From Setoptus koraiensis (taxonomy: Eukaryota > Arthropoda), in the NCBI GenBank assembly GCA_048013815.1, contig CM106585.1:22878001-22942000 (forward strand): a DNA stretch of 64,000 nt, in the 5' to 3' direction. The notes under the pieces were generated by a model. That model searched no databases, had not been told where the DNA came from, and saw only the letters and a program-made list of their open reading frames with translations. Below are positions 19,904 to 30,126 of the stretch, piece by piece. Made by a program: the position numbers and the translations under genes. Every line of letters begins with the position of its first letter. Position 1 is the first letter of the stretch.

Positions 19904-22497
19904 CTAATTGATGCCCAGAAAAGTTGGCTCAGGAGGGAGCCATGGCGGAGTACCTGAAATGAGAAGTGTTCATATCAGAAGCATTTTCACATGAGTGAAG
20001 CGTTTTTTTTTTTTGAAAAAATCTGCCTGTGATGGGCGTGTTTTCTACTGATAAGTATGACTTTGCGTAAACTATTCTCTCAGCTACGATATTGAACTGC
20101 CAGATTTCAAGTTAATTCTCACAAATAAAACAATCCCTCGAATTTAGAAGCAGTCGGTCGTGTACCCAAGCATCAACACTTAATCAGTGCAACATACCTA
20201 TCAGGCTCTTTTTGGTTTCCTCATCCATTTCGATTGGCGTGGTGATCTTAATTGTTGAGGCCGCACTATTAATTGAACCCTCTTGACTGTGAGTATTTCC
20301 TGAATTAGTCGCATCATGTCTGTCGTGCTTATAACCCTCCGTTAGCTTGGCTGCTGTCTGTTGGATATTGTCCAGGGTGACGGTTGCCCTCGATCCATTG
20401 CTATTGCTATCATCTGACCTAAGTGGCCTGTTTGCATTATTATTGTTGGTTAGACTATTGGTGTGTTTTAGTTGGATATCGAGCCTACTCGAGGACTCAT
20501 TTGATGTTTGATTAATTTGTAGTTGTTCTTGTTGCTGCTGTCTAGCCATACGGTCCTTCTTAAGCATCTGATCTATTTCCTCTTCTAAATCTAGATCGTT
20601 GTTCTCACTTTCGACCCCGCTATCACGATTTACTTCGCCACTATTGGGCAATGTTTGTGTAGTTGGTGAGGCAAATGAGGCTAATGGCGATTCTTGTACT
20701 CTAGCTTTAATTAGATTAATTCTTTCCTTTCTCAACTGCACTGCAATCCATCTATATTCTTCAGCTAACTCGAAGCTATCTCTGGCTATTGTTGTTTGCA
20801 ATATTTGTCCCAACCATTGTTTCACTGATAGAGCTCGCTTGTAGGCCACCTCAATGGTTGTCTTGACTTTGTTCTTTTTCAACTGATTCCAATCATCAGT
20901 TAATATTGCATCGATGACACTATTAAAATTATCTGTTTCATTATCGGTATAGAAAGGTGCATCAACATTGGGATTATATTTTTGTGCTTTCTCTAAATCC
21001 GAGCGCGACTTGGTGCACAATTCATGAACGCCTTTGGCCACCTCGGTTAATTGTTCTTTATCTAAATTAAAACGTTCTATCTTGCTAAATTCATCTAACG
21101 CCCTACTAAATTGTTCGCATGCCTGCGTTGCTAGTGTCTCGGCTCTTTTCCAAGCATAAAAAACCTGATCAACGTAATGTTTTTGCTCCAACAGCCAATC
21201 CAATTGTTTCTCGAGATGATTCTCTAGACCGCTACCAAAATGACCATCAAATATCTTGTCCAATAACGCGTCGCGCTTCTTATATTTCTGCTGTAACCTA
21301 TCACATTCTAATATAACTTTTTCCACTTCTTGTTTCAGTTTATCGCGTTCTCTCTCAAGCAATATCTGCATTGCATAGTGTTAATGAAAACAAGTTATTT
21401 ATACAATTAGTACTAGAGTTAGAACTACCGGTAGCTAGGTAGCTAGTACGTCGGACAGGAGAGAATGATAGCTCAATACATGAACTTATTGTTACGTTAC
21501 CTTCTTGGCAAAAATCTCCTCTATGTTGATATTGGTCTTGTTGAATTTGATGCTACTGTCTCTCTTATTTCCGTGCCTCGTTGAAACACTATGGACACTT
21601 GCATCTTGGGTTGCGTTTGAAGAGGTTGCCGACTGTCTAGATTGTCTAGATTGCCGAGCTATCTCTTTAGAGGTTATATCTAGTTCTTGATCTAACTGTT
21701 CTAATTGTTCAATGCGCTCATGATACAAATTAAGCACGTCCTTACTTTCAAGTTGGGATATCTCATAATCCACTTGAAAGTATTCGTTTAATAGGTCCAT
21801 GTTTATGTCCATCTACGCAATTCAATATGTCAATGAAGGAGATATAAATACAAGAGCAGAGATTAAAAACAGTTTATTGTGCAGTTTGTTCATAACTAAT
21901 CATCGACGTCAGTATAATCGATATACTTACGTTCCAAGTATTCTGTTGTTCCGTTGTATTTGTTTGATCTTGCTCTTGGTCACCCTCAACCATCAGACCA
22001 TTATTATCAGTACCATTATCCGCATTGCTATTCATATCTACCTGTTCGTTATCTCTACCATTATGCTGATCGAGAGCATTAGATACAGAGGCCGACTCGC
22101 CAAAGTTATTTGATTGTTCGTCATTGACTAATGAATTTTTACTGTCATCATCAACTACGCTATTACTATTATTGTTGTTCACCTCGTTAGGTTTTTTCGT
22201 TGTTGTTTGCGCCATATTTCCGTTGTTGTTATTATTGTTATTATTAACACCAGAAGATTGTTGAGCTTCACTATGATTCTGTTGTTCATTCGATTTCATA
22301 CCGGTTCTTTTATCAACATTATAATTATCATTAGTCTCATTACCATTTGAATTTTTTGTTCGTTGCTCCGACGAGGATAGTCTCTTTTTAGGAGATACAT
22401 TCTTATTATTATTGCTTGAAGATGGTTCCTGCCTACGTGTTTGCTGTAGTTTGTGTCTAGCACTAGTCGCCGCCGTATGGCTAGAACCGCAGCCCAT
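19904..22497 (-). CDS. N-terminally acylated coiled-coil protein, unrecognised family (four exons with terminal exon A)
   Basis: Exons 22497-21931, 21812-21501, 21365-20198 and 19953-19904. The first two junctions are phase 0 and the last is phase 1; donors are GTAAGT, GTAACG and GTATGT and acceptors all end in AG. The product is 698 residues. It starts MGCGSS, a classic context for Gly2 myristoylation and Cys3 palmitoylation, so membrane attachment is likely. Residues about 15-185 are Asn/Ser/Gln-rich and disordered. Exon 2 and early exon 3 carry coiled coils (YEISQLESKDVLNLYHERIE; LERERDKLKQEVEKVILECD). A conserved-looking helical domain follows (FDGHFGSGLENHLEKQLDWL to about YRWIAVQLRKER), then a Ser/Thr/Gln-rich linker with an acidic patch. 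Exon A ends GTPPWLPPEPTFLGIN. A noncoding 5' exon boundary sits near 22515. I do not recognise the family; it may be a scaffold. Confidence 0.8.
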
Positions 22498-22515
22498 TGA
22501 AATGAAGCATCTAGT

Positions 22516-24595
22516 CTGAAATATTCTAATCAAATTTAATTTAGTTTTCTCTTTAGCCACGGTCACTAGCCCATTCTTGTAATAAAGCTTGATTCAATTG
22601 TTACTTTTCTTCTTTCAAGTTCTTCTACAATCCACCTATATTGTTCAGCTAAAATTCAAACCTTTCTCTACTTGTTCACTTGCTTAATTTTGAGTTACTA
22701 GGCTGTAAATCGTGGATGCCTGCAATAATTAGTGCATTAGTTGCTGTATAAACGACGCTAAGATCACCATACAAATGATACATATGTTCGAGGAATAATT
22801 GATTAATACTTATCTAATACTTTATATTCTTTGTAGCTTCTGCTTAGTTCGTCGACGACGTTTTCAATCAGTTCTTATTTGAGATATTTCCTATAGTCCA
22901 GATTCTATTTGATAATTGTTGCATGCAAAACTTCTTGGTAGCTACATTTTCACTACAAAGGTAGAATATTGAACTAAGCAACTAAAAGAGACATTGCAAA
23001 AATGTAACTTGTTCATAGTGTGTGGATTTCACAAAACCATTCAAATGCTTTTTTACAACTGAAATGAATGCAGCATTATATCAACGATCTTTCAGTAGTC
23101 TAATGCGCTGTATATTTAATTACCTTGATTGCAGAACAGTGACATAATCAGATAATTACAATAATCGTAGAATTATAGTCAAGTTTGTAATGAACACAAT
23201 TTATTCTATATACCTCTACACAAACAAACTGTAGATGAGCAGAGTTGTAGTTATTTTTTGGTGTGATTCAACTGGATATTTGCTTCAATCAAAACTCAGT
23301 GACTTATTGTCTGATATAGAGTAAGAACGTTTTGAGTACCTAGCACTCTATCATAGCCGCGACTCGATAATATCCTTAAGTCAATAAATGATTTTATTGA
23401 CTGTTATATCTTGTTTTCACTACCCAATTCAAGGTCTGATTCCCCCAGCTGCTCATGTAAGCCTTATACCGGGGGCGAGATGGTAACCGTTTTTATATGA
23501 CTATAGGCAAAAATGGCTTCGTTTCAGACCAGCGCGAGTATATTTCATCATAATGTTCATTGGTCGAGTGCGTGTTCTTTCAAAGGAATATTTGCGAAAG
23601 CAATGATTGCTAGTTGAGTAAACTCGCAAACAGAATCAATTTAGTAGTGTAGCAACACCATATAGTTGCTGGTCTCATTGCCTTCGCTAATGTCGTTGCG
23701 TTTGTTATTGTTGACAACACGCAACTACTTTACATGTCAACAATTTTGGGATATTAATATTCAGATAAACTCACTCTGATATCAATGAGAGAAATACACG
23801 CTCATTGCACCTAATGCGATCTAGTTGTAGACCTGGACATGATAGCACCAATTATTTTGAAGATATGTCTATCTCCGTTTGCTCACTAAAATGCCTCTAT
23901 TCAACTTGCACGCGCAAAAGCTCAAATATTGATGAGGCCGACAAAATTCGATCGCTAGAGGGCAAATGAATAAATATTCAAGAGCTATAGCCTGAGTGAA
24001 TAAATATTCAGGCGCTAGCGTGACAACAATAAACTATAGCCTCTCAATCATTTTATACTGAGTGTATCACTAGCACCACCCATCTCGGGGAAATGTCACC
24101 TCAAGTAAAGTCTACTGCCCCTAATATTCACAACCTGATATCTAAGGAAGCGCAAGTATAACGCCACCTATGGGGCATTGTTTGGCGCTATTCCATTGAA
24201 CCGGATCTGAAATGCGGTGTTAGCTGTTTCTTGAAACATTATCACAACCTAGATAAGCTACCTGGATCCAGAAGTAACAGAGAACGAATTCTTTTCTAAC
24301 TCTCTCTTTACATATAAGCCAGGAATTGTTTACCGATCTCTACTTATAAAGAGACGGGTTCTTGAATGATCGATCAGCATAAAATCGAGTCTTTTGGTAT
24401 CTTTCATCATAGCATCCCACATGGGAATGGTTATCAGCTAAAGATAGGCACACCAGTGCGATGATAGAGCTCAACTGCTGAAATTGAGCTGCTAGATATG
24501 AATTGATAAGATTTATAGAAACAAGAAAAGCATTTGTTTGTCTCTTAATTAAGGCAATTAATATTTATATGTATATGTATTTTAGTTGCTCTATG
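22516..24595. other. Intergenic or 5'-intron region, no gene recognised
   Basis: Upstream of the coiled-coil gene (an acceptor near 22516 implies an untranslated first exon somewhere here) and downstream of the hAT-derived gene. Two copies of TGAATAAATATTCA occur at 23967-23980 and 23997-24010, next to related GCTATAGCC/GCGCTAG words. No other feature was found. Confidence 0.4.
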
Positions 24596-27160
24596 TTACT
24601 CTTGAACTTCCTGGCCCTGTTGAGTATCTTGAGGGTGTGAATTTGTTTGAAATTTCGACAGTATCTCCTGGGCTGTCCACTTTTTTCTTTTCTTCTCTAA
24701 TGGCTCTTCAACAATAGTAACACCAGCGTCGTCATAATCTACATATGATTTGAATATATGATATTCTGGTGAGTCTTCAATCATAGCTGTGGGTAAATTA
24801 CCAATACCGACATTGGATGGCCTTTCGATATGGTTCTCATATTCGTCAACTACAACTTCAACATAAGAATTCATGAGCATTTCGCCATCAGTCGTAACAC
24901 TATTTTGCTGATTATCTCCTCCAGGTAACAATTTCGTTGAACTAGATAATGCAATAGACTGATGCTGATGCTGGTTATGTAGCTGTCCAATCAAACTCCT
25001 ATCCATCTGGTTTGCGCCCGAACCCGATGCGTACCCAATTTTGTCCTCGTAGTCATAAAAATATCTTAAGATTGCAAAGTCTTCAAATGTTGATGTGTCG
25101 AATCTAGTAGAATTGTCATCTTCATAGTAATGTATTAATGAGAACAGGCTCTCTGATTTGGCTGAGCTCATAGCTTTCAATCTCAATATTCTTAATGCCA
25201 CTCGACGGATTGACTCTGCACAAGGCAGCGACAACCACCAGTCGATAGCAGATTTGGTTTCGTCGTAGAGAATATCGTAAGGTTCCTCTCGTCTCAAAAA
25301 TAGTTTCCATTGCTCAAAAATGGTATGTCCATCGGATTCTTCTGACATGAATTCGCTAGCAATAGTTAAAATTTCTTCAATAGCTGCGTCCTTAGCAGTT
25401 TTTGTCATATAAGCACAACGATGTTTGGGGTTTAATAGATAAGCTGCAAATAACAACTTGAGCTCCGAGGCGCAGAACCTTTTTAGGTAACATTCTATTA
25501 AATGTTGCTTGTAACTATCTGCTCCTTGCTTCCAATTTTCAAATAACGTTTTACCATATAACAGAAGCCAATTCATGAAATCACTCAAAGTTAGGCTAGT
25601 TGTCGCTGACGCATTTGTAGTTGTTGTGGTAGTTATTATTCCTGTAGCTTCAGAGGGTCCTGTTTGAACTGTCGAAATATGTATTGTTGTGGTTAAAGCT
25701 ACTAAATCCTGGATTGGTTTTAGATAGGCGAGCGCCAGATTGAGATTATTCCAAAATTCGGCAGATTCAACAATTTGCTTAACTTCATAAAATTGCGCAT
25801 CATCAATTGTTTGTTGTGTAGTATTTGGAGTAAACTGTTCCACGGTTCTTAGTATGCCTTCGCTATTGTTTTTAATATACTCTAGCATATAAATAACTAA
25901 ATATGAATACCAACGTCTTGTCTTACATATTGAACCGCAAATGGTTGGATTAAATTTTTCCAATGATAAACTTAATCTTGGTCGTTGATTAATAAAATTG
26001 ATCAATCTATTTGAATTTCTCATGACATCTCTAAATTGTTGATTATAGTCAACGATATCTGAACATAATAAATTAGTAAAATGTACCCAACAGTAATAAG
26101 TCACTATAGATGGGTAGAGCTCGTATGTTGATTGGCGGGCTGCAATTGCGAATGCGTCTGTTTCAGGATCAGTAAATATTAAACTATTAATCCTATCGCT
26201 ACCAATTCGTTTGACACAATCATCAATAAAGTCCGTTATTTTTTGAGCCCATTGCGCCTCATCGGGCACATCAATGATATCATGTAAAGATATTAAAAAG
26301 CGCTTGTGCTCTAAATTGGCTATGATAGCATACATCAATCTGCCTCTTAGACTGTCTGACCAATTATGTAATTCTAAATTTACAGTTTTTTTGGAGGCTT
26401 TCACCAAGATATTAGCTATCCTTTGTTTGACCAATGTGGCCTCCATTTTGAGGTTCTGTGTAATCAAATTAATACTTGTCGGTGGTTTATAGTCAGTTGC
26501 AAATGTTTTAACCCAGGCTTGAAATTCTTTCGTGTCACTTAAAGATAATGGCAAGTTTCTAGTGATGACCAATTTAAGATAGGCCTTATCAACAGGCTCA
26601 TGATTGAGCTTAATAATGCCACTGGGCGTGATGCCACTAACGCCGGCATTAGCGCCAGTTAACGAGGCTGCCGTAAATTGGGGAAATGGTAACGCCTGGC
26701 TAATATTGAGGCTATTGGACGAGGCATTGAGTTGGCCGGATTTTCTGCCACGCCTGGCGCCCTTACGTGTACTAATTTGATTTTGTCCATTTGGATCCAT
26801 CATTGAATTGTTATTCATGCCAATAGTAAGACTATTATTGCCCGTTATACTGGCTATAGTGGCTGGCGTTGCATTTGACGCCTCTAATATGGATTGATTG
26901 ATGCCTGATGGTGATGATTGCGCTAGTGAATTGAGCGTTTCAGCTATAATTTGTTCGGGATTTTGAATGCAACTACATTTCCTGAGATGCTTAATAAGCC
27001 GTTGCTTGCTACCGCAAACAAATTCCTTGTGACAATGATTACATTTGGCCTCGGGATGATGTGATTTGGTTTTGCCAGGACTTAGTGTGTAGTGTTGATA
27101 AATTGGCAAGCTGCGCCTTTTTTCTTCCACACCTCGATGGGTACCTCCGCGACGAGCCAT
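24596..27160 (-). CDS. hAT-transposase-derived BED zinc-finger protein, probably domesticated
   Basis: 854 residues in one intact exon. A BED-type finger near the N-terminus: C40-x2-C43...H58-x3-C62 (KCNHCHKEFVCGSKQRLIKH). An AT-hook-like basic stretch, RKGARRGRKSG, lies near 132-142. The transposase body keeps the hAT shape: VNLELHNW (259-267), LIFTDPETDAFA, CWVHFTNLLCSDI (the usual CxxHxLNL motif), TRRWYSYLVIYMLEYI, and a C-terminal hAT dimerisation block (WWLSLP...RRVALRILRLKAMSSAKSE). The first catalytic Asp, normally DxW, is His265 here. A basic EKKRKK near the C-terminus may be a nuclear signal. No terminal inverted repeats or target duplication were seen around it. A likely DNA-binding regulator; a decayed but still open transposon copy is the alternative. 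Confidence 0.85.
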   Translation of the reverse strand: MARRGGTHRGVEEKRRSLPIYQHYTLSPGKTKSHHPEAKCNHCHKEFVCGSKQRLIKHLRKCSCIQNPEQIIAETLNSLAQSSPSGINQSILEASNATPATIASITGNNSLTIGMNNNSMMDPNGQNQISTRKGARRGRKSGQLNASSNSLNISQALPFPQFTAASLTGANAGVSGITPSGIIKLNHEPVDKAYLKLVITRNLPLSLSDTKEFQAWVKTFATDYKPPTSINLITQNLKMEATLVKQRIANILVKASKKTVNLELHNWSDSLRGRLMYAIIANLEHKRFLISLHDIIDVPDEAQWAQKITDFIDDCVKRIGSDRINSLIFTDPETDAFAIAARQSTYELYPSIVTYYCWVHFTNLLCSDIVDYNQQFRDVMRNSNRLINFINQRPRLSLSLEKFNPTICGSICKTRRWYSYLVIYMLEYIKNNSEGILRTVEQFTPNTTQQTIDDAQFYEVKQIVESAEFWNNLNLALAYLKPIQDLVALTTTIHISTVQTGPSEATGIITTTTTTNASATTSLTLSDFMNWLLLYGKTLFENWKQGADSYKQHLIECYLKRFCASELKLLFAAYLLNPKHRCAYMTKTAKDAAIEEILTIASEFMSEESDGHTIFEQWKLFLRREEPYDILYDETKSAIDWWLSLPCAESIRRVALRILRLKAMSSAKSESLFSLIHYYEDDNSTRFDTSTFEDFAILRYFYDYEDKIGYASGSGANQMDRSLIGQLHNQHQHQSIALSSSTKLLPGGDNQQNSVTTDGEMLMNSYVEVVVDEYENHIERPSNVGIGNLPTAMIEDSPEYHIFKSYVDYDDAGVTIVEEPLEKKRKKWTAQEILSKFQTNSHPQDTQQGQEVQE

Positions 27161-27574
27161 TTTGTTGGTTGTTGTTTTATAGTTGTTGTACCGACGATAG
27201 TGCTGGTGATATATAGAGATTTTAGAGAGCTAGAGTTGTGTCTGTGAGAGATATTTAGAGGGAGACAGAGAGAGAGAGATAAAGAGATAGACAGACGGTG
27301 AGCGAGACAGATGGGTGTCCAGCGCGGTGATTGTCGTTTCTTGCCGAGTAGCGTGTGTGTGTGTGTTAATATAATTTATAATAATAATTATACACAAATA
27401 TATATAACTGTGGATGATTAATAGTGCCAACTAGCTATACGTAGAGTGCATATGTGTGTGTTGTATATATTTGGATATATAAAAAATTTATCAATACAAT
27501 ATTAATCGCAGCAGCATTGAATATATATTATTGTTATTATTATAATATATATCCAATAGATCGGATCAGATTAA

Positions 27575-27652
27575 CAGCAGCAGCAGCGGCGGCGGCGATA
27601 CTTGCAGCAAGCTCAGCGAGCCACCAGAGCAGCGTTAGCAGCAGCAGCAGCA
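27575..27652. repeat. CAG/CGG triplet repeats
   Basis: (CAG)5 followed by (CGG)4-type units at 27575-27598 and a second short CAG run at 27638-27652, in the upstream region of the hAT-derived gene. Confidence 0.85.
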
Positions 27653-27900
27653 CCTTTTCTCTATCGTCAGCGTACGCTCAGACACGCACAGACGGACGAA
27701 CGTTTCAATAGCGCTATTGCACACAATTGGACAAACGCACAAATGTGTGTTGGACACACACACTTTAGCAGTGATGAACTCTCACAGATAGTGCGTTCGA
27801 CATTCCCACAATTGGCACACTCGCGCGAATATTGTGCGCATTAGTAGCAATAGCAGCAGGAATGGGAAGCAGAAGTTTGTGAGCTGCTTGTGAGAGTTGG

Positions 27901-27985
27901 CAGCACACACAGCAACACACACACGCACGCACACACACACACTCACACACACAAACTGTGTGCGGCACACACACACACACACAGC
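27901..27985. repeat. CA dinucleotide microsatellite, interrupted
   Basis: CACACA tracts with GCA and TCA interruptions. The long open frames across it (Thr-His or Cys-Val strings) are by-products. Confidence 0.9.
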
Positions 27986-28740
27986 ACTTACACTGTGAAA
28001 GTTACACAGCATTTTATTCCATGCACCAGCGCCAGTGCCAGTGCGGTGGGCAAGCGCACACACGCACGCTCACTCGCTACTCCCCATTGTGAACTTGGCG
28101 CAAACGCGCACCCGCACACACCCAGCGTTTATGCTCCGCTATCGTGACACACGCACTGACGCACACACTCGCCATTCTCAATTGCAGCTTCAGCGAGCAC
28201 GTTTGTCTGTCCATTTCTACGCTATATCCTCTGTGTTTGTTCGTGCCTCGCTCGCCCGCCGTGCGCTGCCGCAATCTGCTGCCCGTATCTGCCGCTAGTG
28301 ATAGCGCCATCGCTGCTAGCTTGTGCAGTCGTGTACTGCAGCAACAGCAGCACCAGTGTCGTGTGTAACGCCACTCTCGCTGCGAGACTCTCGCATGCTT
28401 TCGGCCCTGTTCACGTTGTTGTCAGTTGCCGATTGCGTGCGCTTTTTAGCATGCTGTGCGCAGAACGCTTTCCTGTTCAGACACATTGTGCGCTTTCGCG
28501 CCGATTGGTGCTCGGTGAGCGCGCAATTCAATTTATGTGCCAAAAGAGAAAAAGAAGTGGAACTGGCGCGCACACCCACATCACCTGCGAACCTTGCGCT
28601 CTCTGAGCCACCGCGAACACATGACGCCAGCGGTGCCGCCGCGTCCACTACGCACTGCATAAACTGACACACACACGTATCTATGCGTACGGCCCTTTGC
28701 GCGCCCTTTGCACCAGCGCGCTACAGCTGTGTCAGGTGAT

Positions 28741-28830
28741 ATACCCCACATACGCCCAACGTACCCCATGTGCGCCCAACGCACCCCATACGCGCCACAT
28801 ATACCCCATGCACGCCATATATGCCCCATA
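28741..28830. repeat. Degenerate short tandem repeat, CCCCATRYRCGCC-like
   Basis: About seven alternating units of the types TACCCCAYR and YRCGCCMAY in a row. Units differ by 1-3 bases. No coding meaning is apparent. Confidence 0.8.
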
Positions 28831-30126
28831 CAAAAACCCTATGTAGACCTTGGTTGAGTATATCATTTGAGTCTGTTTATTCATGATGGCTCGCCGATTG
28901 TCATTTACAAACGAACAGCCAGCGAACATATACCGGCCAACAATTACACGTAAAAAGCATGCAGTTTCGAATCCGCGATTTGCGTTCGCTGGGGGCAACA
29001 TCGCCGGTCACTATCATTGTGCGGCTGCCATTTGCGCTGTCCAGCGCGGTGCCCGTGCAGTCCGTGCGGTGCCAGCGTCAGTGCATATGCAATAGCGCGC
29101 CCAAAACCAATTCGCCGCTCCACCTGGTGATGCCCGGTGCAAGTACAATATCGACTTGACATAAAATTCGAAATTCGAAATTCGTAGCGTATCGAGCCTA
29201 TTTTCACTTGCCGTTCCTCACACTTTTCATCTCAACGCACTCGATCACCGTCCCGCTTCCGGTTTGTGCGTTACTCGTCACTTTTTTCATATTATATTGT
29301 TCATACTTGACATATCGTTGTAACTGTAACGATTTTGGATTCGTAATTGGACCTGTGCCTGGTGTCTCGTTTGCCGGCATCTATTCACGTTTCCGACCGT
29401 TACAAACAGTTACACACTGCTGTGAACCGTTTAGCCGGTCGTCGTGATGAAAAACGTCGCAAAGTGTCCATTTGCAAGTTGCGTAACGCGCGCCATGAAA
29501 TGAACACCAACCCACTCACTAACAACGCCTCAATCCTCGTGCGCCTCGTGTGACGCAACCGCATTTCCGGTCGAAGTCAACGGCCAGATAACGTATACAC
29601 GTGACACATCACGAGTGGTACAGATGCAACTATCATTATGACACAATTAATGGTGTGTAGTTAATGGCGATAAAACGTTTGTAATTGCATTACAACTGTT
29701 CGATGATGGTAACATTACAATTACGTGTAATGTTATGATTGTTGCATTTATTATAAGTATACATATTTGTACAATGTGCGCTGTCACGTCGTCCATTTGA
29801 TCTATATAAGTGGTCATACAAGATGTCATTTTATCCGATGCATACATCGAACGCAACCAATTTGGGATTAAATGTGGATTTCAAGGAGTTCTCAAGTTAG
29901 AGAGCAACAGCAAAAACAATGAATAATCATCAACAATTAATTGGCTCCTCCGGTCTGATTGCATTCGCTATAAGCTGTCTTGTGTGCAACTAAGCACTCT
30001 GATAATAACTGTACAATGTAATAGTAATAATTACAACCACCAGTGAGCTCGTTGTCGCCGGACGTCGCTTGTTTTCTTTCTCTATGTCTGTGTATGTGTA
30101 AATTTAATTATCATTAAATAAACAAT

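Larger units (their letters stand above)
27161..30126. other. GC-richer, repeat-laden upstream region of the hAT-derived gene
   Basis: About 3 kb between the hAT-derived gene's ATG and the 3' end of the Ras-like gene. A GA run is at about 27255-27290. From about 27570 to 29300 base composition shifts to G+C- and CpG-rich, with triplet, CA and 13-bp repeats (separate entries). Many overlapping open frames on both strands follow from this composition; none resembles a protein family. It may be a promoter or CpG-rich regulatory block. 29500-30126 is AT-rich with nothing seen. Confidence 0.45.

Noticed and set aside
28298-28672. Overlapping frames of 102-118 residues on both strands
   Set aside because: A GC-rich block has few stop codons; frames on opposite strands overlap completely and none resembles a family or shows splice support.
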